Positions 14,516 through 19,918 of a stretch of DNA of 19,918 nt are shown here, piece after piece (the first letter of the stretch is position 1; each line of letters opens with the position of its first letter). The stretch lies in contig CALMVY010000302.1 of assembly GCA_937873245.1 (NCBI GenBank), positions 1-19,918 of the forward strand. The letters are read 5' to 3'. The notes below the pieces were generated by a model. It saw only the letters and a program-made list of their open reading frames with translations, was not told the DNA's origin and did no database searches. Both the position numbers and the translations under genes were made by a program. The stretch is from an uncultured Arthrobacter sp. (GTDB lineage Bacteria > Actinomycetota > Actinomycetes > Actinomycetales > Micrococcaceae).

Positions 14516-14542
14516 GGGAGCTGCCTTCGGAGTAGGGCGGGC

Positions 14543-15496
14543 TTAGAAGTAGTACGGGAACCTGGACCAGTCCGGGTCGCGCTTCTCCAGGAAAGCGTCC
14601 TTGCCCTCCACCGCCTCGTCCGTCATGTACGCGAGCCGGGTGGCCTCGCCGGCGAAGACCTGCTCGCCCGCCAGGCCGTCGTCGGCCAGGTTGAACGCGA
14701 ACTTGAGCATCCGGAGGGCCTGCGGGGACTGCCGGGCGATGTCGGCGGCGTATTCCAGCGCCACGTCCTCGAGCCGCTCGTGGTCCACGGCCTCGTTCAC
14801 GGCGCCCATGCGGACCATGTCCTCGGCCGAGTACTCGCGGGCCAGGAAGAAGATCTCCCGGGCGGCCTTCTGGCCGATCTGGCGGGCCAGCAGCGCGGAG
14901 CCGTAGCCAGCGTCGAAACTGCCGACGGTGGCGTCGGTCTGCTTGAACTTGCCGTGCTCGCGGGAGGCGATGGTGAGGTCCGAGACGACGTGCAGGGAGT
15001 GCCCGCCGCCGGCTGCCCAGCCGTTGACGACGGCGATGACCACCTTGGGCATGGTGCGCATGAGCCGCTGGACCTCGAGGATGTGCAGCCGGCCGGCGCG
15101 GGCGGGGTCGATGGTCTCCTGCGTTTCACCCTCTGCATACCGGTACCCGTCGCGGCCGCGGATCCGCTGGTCACCGCCGGAACAGAACGAGTGGCCGCCG
15201 TCCTTGGCGGAGGGGCCGTTGCCGGTGAGCAGCACGGTTGCCACGTCCGGGGTCATCCGGGCGTGGTCCATGGCGTGGTAGAGCTCGTCCACCGTGCCCG
15301 GACGGAAGGCGTTGCGCACCTCGGGCCGGTTGAAGGCGATGCGGACCGTGGGCAGGTCCCGCAGCACGGTGCCGTCCGCGGAACGCTCCACCTGCCGGTG
15401 GTACGTCATGTCCTGGAAGTCGTCGAAGCCGGACACTGTGCGCCAGCGGGTGGGGTCAAAGACGTCGGATACCTTGGCGGGGATTTCGTTGCTCAC
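14543..15496 (-). CDS. menB: 1,4-dihydroxy-2-naphthoyl-CoA synthase MenB
   Basis: MenB closes the second ring of menaquinone by Dieckmann cyclisation of o-succinylbenzoyl-CoA. The 317-residue crotonase-fold protein has FCSGGDQRIRGRDGY (~104-118), oxyanion-hole segment VVNGWAAGGGHSLHVVSD (~156-173) and QTDATVGSFDAGYG (~186-199). Asp188 in QTDA is the position that in M. tuberculosis-type MenB is an Asp acting as base; bicarbonate-dependent enzymes such as E. coli's have Gly there. This one should therefore not need bicarbonate (inference from family knowledge). GTG 15496 has its own -10 six bases upstream. Confidence 0.95.
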   Translation of the reverse strand: MSNEIPAKVSDVFDPTRWRTVSGFDDFQDMTYHRQVERSADGTVLRDLPTVRIAFNRPEVRNAFRPGTVDELYHAMDHARMTPDVATVLLTGNGPSAKDGGHSFCSGGDQRIRGRDGYRYAEGETQETIDPARAGRLHILEVQRLMRTMPKVVIAVVNGWAAGGGHSLHVVSDLTIASREHGKFKQTDATVGSFDAGYGSALLARQIGQKAAREIFFLAREYSAEDMVRMGAVNEAVDHERLEDVALEYAADIARQSPQALRMLKFAFNLADDGLAGEQVFAGEATRLAYMTDEAVEGKDAFLEKRDPDWSRFPYYF

Positions 15497-15502
15497 AGTC
15501 CG

Positions 15503-15508
15503 AGTCTA
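15503..15508 (-). promoter_or_regulatory. -10 hexamer of a leaderless promoter (menB)
   Basis: TAGACT on the minus strand, six bases (cggact), then GTG at 15496. It lies in the 21-base gap after the VOC gene, so menB-menE-menA can be transcribed independently of that gene. Confidence 0.5.
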
Positions 15509-15517
15509 GTAATCGGC

Positions 15518-15958
15518 TCAGCTGATGCAGAACTCGTTGCCTTCCGGGTCCGCCATGGTGTGCCAGGAATGCGGGCCCTGGCTGGCCGTCCAGAGGAAAG
15601 TGGCGCCGCGCGCTTCGAGGGCGGCGCGTGCCTGGTCCTTGTCCGCGCCTGCGAGGTTCACGTCCCAGTGGATCCGGTTCTTGATGGTCTTTTCCTCCGG
15701 GACGCTCTGGAAGAGGATCCGCCGCGCGGGCGGCCTGGCGTCGAGTTCTTCGGGCGGGCGGATGGCGGCCCCGGCACCCCACACGAGCTTGCCCCGGTGC
15801 AGCTTCGTTTCCGCCTCGGTGGCGAATCCCTGCGCGATCATCGAGCGGATGAAGGTCTCGTCCTGCGGCTCCACGGCCCACTCGAGTGTTTCGGCCCACC
15901 AGTCGGCGAGCTCATGCGGGTTCCGGCAGTCGACGGCGATCTGGATGTTCAGTGTCAT
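15518..15958 (-). CDS. VOC family (glyoxalase/bleomycin-resistance fold) protein
   Basis: The 146-residue protein starts MTLNIQIAVDCRNPHELADWW. It shows the two beta-alpha-beta modules of the vicinal oxygen chelate fold, with IHWDVNLAGAD around residues ~96-106 (potential metal-ligand His) and a C-terminal MADPEGNEFCI. This is the type often annotated as VOC protein or glyoxalase-like domain. Substrate unknown; a role in menaquinone synthesis is not implied. ATG 15958 has TAGGTT six bases upstream and no ribosome site. Confidence 0.85.
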   Translation of the reverse strand: MTLNIQIAVDCRNPHELADWWAETLEWAVEPQDETFIRSMIAQGFATEAETKLHRGKLVWGAGAAIRPPEELDARPPARRILFQSVPEEKTIKNRIHWDVNLAGADKDQARAALEARGATFLWTASQGPHSWHTMADPEGNEFCIS

Positions 15959-15964
15959 GGAAAG

Positions 15965-15970
15965 AACCTA
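15965..15970 (-). promoter_or_regulatory. -10 hexamer of a leaderless promoter (VOC gene)
   Basis: TAGGTT on the minus strand, six bases (ctttcc), then ATG at 15958. Confidence 0.45.
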
Positions 15971-16024
15971 CGACGTCGGCGCGGGAGGCGGTAGGGGTTG
16001 CGGCCCCGCCCGCCGCGCGAGTTG

Positions 16025-16067
16025 GCAGTTCGCGGCAATGTCCGCGCCCGGGACTGCCGTGAACTGC
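16025..16067. repeat. Long hairpin downstream of the CPBP gene
   Basis: GCAGTTCGCGGCA (16025-16037) pairs with TGCCGTGAACTGC (16055-16067), thirteen pairs with one G-T, around a 17-base loop. It lies 32 bases past the CPBP stop and may terminate that gene. Its sequence differs from the repeat family at 9681-10096. Confidence 0.5.
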
Positions 16068-16098
16068 ACACTCGGCGGCGGCGTATTCGACGCCAGGC

Positions 16099-16860
16099 TC
16101 AGGACTGGACATTCTGGAGCTGTTCCATCAGCTCCGGCGGGATGGCGTAGATGAAGACGACCGCCAAAAGGTTCTTCGAGGCGTGGACGAAGTACGCGAA
16201 CATCACGTTCTTGCCGGTCCAGACATACACGAACACCAGGACGGCGCCCATCGCGAGGTAGGGCATCAGCGCGGGGAAGGTCAGGTCCCCCTGGCCGGCG
16301 AAGTGCAGAGCCGCGAACAACACCACGGACAAGCCGCAACACACCCACAGGTTGACCCGTCGGCTGAGCTTGCCGATCAGCAGGTGCCGAAAGATGTACT
16401 CCTCCACAAAAGGACCCACGATCACCAGCAGCGGCACCATCAGCCAGGCCGGCACTTGCTGCATGAGTGCCTGCAGGCCGGCCTGGTTGGCGGACGTCTG
16501 CGGCGGACCGGTAAGCGAGACGAAGACCGCGGTGAGGATCATCATGGCCACCACCGCGAGGGGGACCATCAGCACGGTGAACCAGGGCCTCGTGGCGAGG
16601 ACCCTGAGGTCCCGGGCGGCGACCTGCCGGACGGCGGTCAGGGCAAGAATCCCGATGCTGCCATAGAAGATCAGGTTGACGGAGTAGGACGCCACGGCCG
16701 GGTTCGGCGACAACTGGAGCATCAGCGGGACCAGCAGACCGCCGGCCACGGCGAAGAAGGCGGCCACAGCCGCGTACAGCCCGGCCGTGATGAAGTCGAG
16801 CCGCGTGAACCGGTATAGTTCCGGCCGCGGTGCGGGTGGAGTGCGGAGAGCGGTGCCCAT
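16099..16860 (-). CDS. CPBP family intramembrane metalloprotease
   Basis: The 253-residue protein has about seven or eight helices and the CPBP (CAAX protease / bacteriocin-processing, Abi) motifs: motif 1 FVEEYIFRHLL with Glu153-Glu154 and Arg158, motif 2 LFAALHF with His186, and a third conserved His226 in FAYFVHASKN. Family members cleave prenylated or other peptides inside the membrane or act as scaffolds; the substrate is unknown. All catalytic residues appear present. ATG 16860 has TAGGCT six bases upstream. Confidence 0.88.
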   Translation of the reverse strand: MGTALRTPPAPRPELYRFTRLDFITAGLYAAVAAFFAVAGGLLVPLMLQLSPNPAVASYSVNLIFYGSIGILALTAVRQVAARDLRVLATRPWFTVLMVPLAVVAMMILTAVFVSLTGPPQTSANQAGLQALMQQVPAWLMVPLLVIVGPFVEEYIFRHLLIGKLSRRVNLWVCCGLSVVLFAALHFAGQGDLTFPALMPYLAMGAVLVFVYVWTGKNVMFAYFVHASKNLLAVVFIYAIPPELMEQLQNVQS

Positions 16861-16866
16861 GCCCCC

Positions 16867-16872
16867 AGCCTA
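16867..16872 (-). promoter_or_regulatory. -10 hexamer of a leaderless promoter (CPBP gene)
   Basis: TAGGCT on the minus strand, six bases (gggggc), then ATG at 16860. Confidence 0.45.
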
Positions 16873-16938
16873 GCGCCGCAGAGGGACGGCAGGGTCAAGT
16901 ACAAGTTCGGTATTCCCAGGCCGTGCGCCAAAGTCGTC

Positions 16939-17511
16939 CGCCGGACCCGTGGCCTCCGCACTGCCGGAGCCGCCGTCGCCACCGTTTTTCTCTGCCTGTC
17001 TTTGGCCGCGTGCGGCGGTGCTGCCCCCGGGGCAGGGCGCCGGGGGCGGGAAGCCCGTTGTGCAGACCATCTTCACCGTGCTGGCCGACGTGGCGCAGGA
17101 CGTGGGCCGGGGACTGCAGACCGAATCCATCACCAAGGCCGGCGCGGAAATCCATGGCTACAAGCCGACTCCGGGGGACATCCGCAAGGCGTCCAAGGCG
17201 GACCTGATCCAGGACAACGGCCTGAACCTTGAGGCGTGGTTTGGCCAGTTCGTTGGAGGCCTGCAACCGTTCCCGAGGCGTAGCGGGCCCTGGTGACGTG
17301 CGAGGGCGCCTTCTCTTACCTGGCGCGCGACGCCGGCCTCCGCGAGGTCTACATCTGGGCCGTCAACGCCGAACAGCAGGCCACCCCGCAGCAGCTCACC
17401 AAGGCCATCGAATTCGTGAAAGCCAACCAGGTCCCCGCCGTCTTCTGCGAGTCCACGGTGTCGGATGCCCCGATGCGCCAGGTGGTGGGGGCCACGGGAT
17501 CGACCTTTGGC
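16939..17511 (+). pseudogene. Metal ABC transporter substrate-binding lipoprotein, broken
   Basis: Pieces of a ZnuA/TroA/MntC-type lipoprotein are split over frames. In frame from 16939: RRTRG, a hydrophobic signal peptide and lipobox LAACGG, with no start codon visible upstream. Near 17030-17050 (G/C-run region) the frame shifts, giving KPVVQTIFTVLADVAQDVG, GAEIHGYKPTPGDIRKAS (metal-ligand His) and DLIQDNGLNLEAWFGQFVGGL. At about 17250-17284 roughly a hundred family residues are missing and the frame changes again to RALVTCEGAFSYLARDAG, EVYIWAVNAEQQATPQ and ESTVSDAPMRQVV, ending at STFG. It cannot make a working protein. The complete family order is well known, so the gaps are clear. Confidence 0.82.
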
Positions 17512-17709
17512 CCATGGTGGTTCCTGACCCAGGCTGCCGCCTTCGCCGTCGTCTATTTGTTCAGTCCCAGGCAGGGCCTGATCGGGACCCGGCTGGCGAA
17601 GGCCCGGCGCAAAAAAGCGGTTGCACTCGCGGCCTCATGTTGCCCGGGTCACGCCGGGGCCCCAAATGCTAGTACGATAGATGAGCCGCGCGAGCTTCGA
17701 CACTTGTGA
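17512..17709 (+). pseudogene. C-terminal remnant of a metal ABC transporter permease
   Basis: In frame with the broken substrate-binding gene, the sequence changes from STFG to PWWFLTQAAAFAVVYLFSPRQGLIGTRL followed by KARRKK. This resembles the last membrane helix and Arg/Lys tail of ZnuB/MntB-type permeases (FxLFxPRxGL). The rest of the substrate-binding protein, the ATPase and most of the permease would have been lost in one deletion. An unrelated membrane protein tail is possible because the fragment is short. Confidence 0.55.
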
Positions 17710-17721
17710 GGTTCGGTACAT

Positions 17722-17748
17722 GCCTGGGCCCCTGCAAAGGGTCCAGGC
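17722..17748 (+). promoter_or_regulatory. Leader hairpin upstream of the permease gene, possible attenuator
   Basis: GCCTGGGCCC (17722-17731) pairs with GGGTCCAGGC (17739-17748), ten pairs including one G-T, with loop ctgcaaa. It is followed by GAATTTTG. It lies 66 bases before the permease GTG, so it could be an attenuator or the terminator of the old transporter operon. A -10-like TACGAT at 17673-17678 would place it in the leader. Confidence 0.4.
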
Positions 17749-17814
17749 CCGAATTTTGTGTACTTGAATCCACGGTCCTGTCCCGGCCATACCTCGACCT
17801 ACAAGGAAACAGCT

Positions 17815-19101
17815 GTGCCATCAATGACCCCCACAGAACTTAAGAGCGCGACGGCGCAATCCGCCGTCGTCGACTCGACTCTCAGCGCCGAGGGCTACAA
17901 AAAGTCCCTGAGCGGCCGTCAGGTCACCATGATCGCGATGGGCGGCGCCATCGGCGTCGGTCTCTTCATGGGTGCCGGCGGACGCCTGGCCTCCACCGGT
18001 CCCGCGCTGATCTTCTCCTACGCCATTGCCGGCGTCATCGCTTACCTGCTGATGCGCGCCCTGGGCGAACTGATCATGTACCGCCAGACGTCGGGCTCCT
18101 TCGTCAGCTATGCCGGCGAAATGTTCGGCAAGAAGGGTGCGTATGTGTCCGGCTGGATGTACTTCATCAACTGGGCCATGACCGGCATCGCCGAGCTCAT
18201 CGCGATCGGACTGTACTTCCAGTTCTTCTTCCCCAACGTGCCGGTCGAACTGACCGCCATCGCAGCGCTGCTGCTGCTCGTGGGTGTCAACCTCATGAGC
18301 GTCAAGGCGTTCGGTGAATTCGAATTCTGGGCGTCCGTTCTCAAGGTCGGCGCCATCGTCATCTTCCTGGCCGTGGGCACCTTCATGGTGGTCACCAACG
18401 CCCAGGTGGGCGACGGCAACGCCTCGGTCAACAACCTCTTCGCTGCCGAAGGCGGGATGTTTCCCAAGGGCGCCCTGGTGATGATCCTGGTCCTGAACGC
18501 CGTGATCTTTGCCTACAACGGGATTGAGCTCGTCGGCATCACCGCCGGCGAAATGCAGGACCCGGCCAAGGAAGTGCCCAAGGCCATCCGCGCCGTCGTC
18601 TTCCGCATCGTGGTGTTCTACGTCGGTTCCGTGACCCTCCTGGCCATGCTGCTGCCCTCGGACCAGTACGTGGCCGGCACCTCGCCGTTCGTCACCGTGT
18701 TCGGCCAGATGGGTCTCGGCTGGATGGGCGACGTCATGAACATGATCGTCATCACCGCCGCGCTGTCCTCCTGCAACTCGGGCCTGTACTCGATTGGCCG
18801 GGTCTTCCGCACCATGGCCAACAATGGACATGCTCCGGTGTGGTTGACCAGAATGTCCAAGAGCCACGTGCCGTACGCGGCAATCCTGGCCATCGGCGGC
18901 GTCTACCTCGTCGGCATCCTGCTGAACATCTGGCTCGGCGGCTCGCACGCCTTCGACCTGGCACTGAACTCCGCGTCGATCGGCGTCATCTTCACCTGGG
19001 GCGCCATCTTCGCCAGCCAGATCGCGCTGCGCAAGACCAAGGGCAAGGTTTCGTCCCTGCCCGCACCCGGCGGAGTCTGGACCAGCTGGGCCGGCCTGGG
19101 C
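17815..19101 (+). CDS. AnsP-like amino acid permease (APC superfamily), C-terminus replaced
   Basis: Secondary amino acid/H+ transporter of the AAT family. The ~429 authentic residues contain MIAMGGAIGVGLFMGAGG in helix 1, MRALGELIMYRQTSGSFVSYA, GWMYFINWAMTG, FAYNGIELVGITAGE, the SSCNSGLYSIGR motif and about ten membrane helices. The asparagine permease AnsP is the closest family I recognise; the substrate is not proven. GTG 17815 has AAGGA (17803-17807) seven bases upstream; an in-frame ATG at 17824 is an alternative. Expected length is near 490 residues, but after GGVWTSWAGL the sequence becomes a phage terminase in the same frame, so the last helices are missing. Confidence 0.85.
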
Positions 19102-19918
19102 AAGCAGCACTCGAAGGCGAAACAAGCGCTCGAAAAGGGCGACCCCGAACCGATGCAGGTGTTCTATAACACGCGCCTCGCGTTATGTTGGGATAACGCC
19201 CAAGAGCGAACCCGGGCGTCCGATCTAAAGGATCGGTCAGAACAGTATCTGCTACGCTCTGTGCCGAACCACGTCCTAATATTGACCGCGGCCATTGACG
19301 TGCAGAGCGACCGCCTGGAGCTTCAAATTCAAGGGTGGGGCGAGGGTTTAGAAAGCTGGGTGCTGGACTATCAAGCCATCCAAGGCGATCCGTCGGATAT
19401 CCATACTTGGAACCTGGCCGACGAAGTGTTGCGCACTCCGCTCCGCCGGTCCAACGGTCGAGACATGTTTATCGATGCAACGGCCGTGGATTCGGGCGGG
19501 CATCATACGCAGGAGGTGTACGACTATACCCGCCTGCGCAAATACAGAAAAGTGTTTGCGGTTAAAGGTGCGAGCAAGTCCGGGCGGCCCGTTATCCCGA
19601 ACCAGCCGACCAAAGCGGATGTGAATATTCGCGGGAAATATGAGAAGCGCGGCGTGGAGCTATGGATGGTCGGAACAGATACGGCGAAGGACTGGATATT
19701 CAACCGGTTTAAATTGTCGTCTGGCCCCGGCGCTATGCACTTTAGCCGTGACCTCCCAGCGGATTACTTCGACCAGATCACGTCCGAGCGGAAGCTGGTT
19801 AAATATGTTAAGGGCCATAAACGCGTCGAATATGTCAAAGGCAAGAGCGACCGCAATGAGGCGCTCGATTTGACCGTTTACAATCTGGCTGCTGCGCATA
19901 GGCTTGGCCTGCATAAAT
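19102..19918 (+). CDS. Phage terminase large subunit (lambda gpA-like), C-terminal nuclease part
   Basis: About 272 residues, open at the window end, in frame with the permease. They match the gpA family: KGDPEPMQVFYNTRLALCW, ILTAAIDVQSDRLELQIQGWG (first catalytic Asp), GLESWVLDYQAIQGDPSD, FIDATAVDSGGHHTQEVYDY, FAVKGASKSGRPV, VGTDTAKDWIFNRFKL, then KSDRNEALDLTVYNLAAA (last catalytic Asp). This RNase H-like nuclease cuts concatemeric phage DNA during packaging. The ATPase half is absent. Codon use is visibly less GC-rich (AAA, TAT, TTA, ATA codons), pointing to a proteobacterial or other lower-GC phage. The start given is the approximate junction, not a start codon. Confidence 0.88.

Noticed and set aside
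13373..15994. An 873-codon open frame on + antisense to menE, menB and the VOC gene
   Set aside because: It is the GC-bias shadow of three clear genes on -; the translation is rich in Arg/Gly/His/Gln with no family features.
17821..19125. A 434-codon open frame on - opposite the permease
   Set aside because: Composition is the His/Asp/Gly-rich mirror of a membrane protein; no motif is seen, and the + frame is an unmistakable transporter.
19102..19918. Integrated prophage boundary
   Set aside because: No integrase, att repeat, tRNA or other phage gene is seen, and the join is in the middle of both coding sequences; a chimeric contig end explains it better.

Overview
The window reads as high-GC actinobacterial DNA, most like Micrococcaceae (Arthrobacter/Pseudarthrobacter type). 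The evidence is a Rex repressor, a ResB/CcsB (System II) cytochrome c maturation operon, a menaquinone block menB-menE-menA, strong GC codon bias, GTG/TTG starts and many leaderless-looking promoters. The histidine phosphatase / TlpA / CcdA / ResB / CcsB order and the nearby men genes recall the mycobacterial Rv0525-Rv0529 and menA/menE/menB neighbourhood (recalled, not searched).

Layout. Positions 1-~200 hold the start of an unrelated secreted protein on + that runs into the back of a truncated HAD hydrolase on -; this looks like a junction between two genomes. 650-1804 carries a glutaredoxin-like protein and Rex. 1869-3595 carries two proline/glutamine-rich membrane proteins on -. 3837-4385 is a YceI protein behind a MarR-type operator. 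4596-9656 is one tightly packed five-gene operon: histidine phosphatase, TlpA-like lipoprotein, CcdA, ResB and CcsB. CcdA brings reducing power across the membrane, the TlpA-like protein uses it to keep apocytochrome CXXCH cysteines reduced, and ResB/CcsB deliver and attach haem. 9657-10096 and 11166-11223 contain a family of palindromic intergenic repeats on both sides of a solitary DUF559/Vsr-like endonuclease gene (10070-11050). 11445-13312 holds a PLDc_N membrane protein, a DUF4229 membrane protein and MenA. 13361-15496 holds MenE and MenB, so three menaquinone steps lie together. 15518-16860 holds a VOC protein and a CPBP membrane protease. 16939-17709 is the wreck of a metal ABC transporter operon. 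17815-~19101 is an AnsP-like amino acid permease that switches in frame, without a stop, to the C-terminal nuclease domain of a lambda gpA-like phage terminase, in less GC-rich DNA that runs to the window end.

The respiratory theme is coherent: Rex (NADH/NAD+ sensing), cytochrome c maturation and menaquinone synthesis are neighbours. The most unusual items are the palindromic repeats around, and at one end inside, the DUF559 gene; the five-fold ATG ladder at the TlpA start; the repeated leaderless promoter layout; and the two chimeric ends, which are more likely assembly or amplification chimeras than biology.
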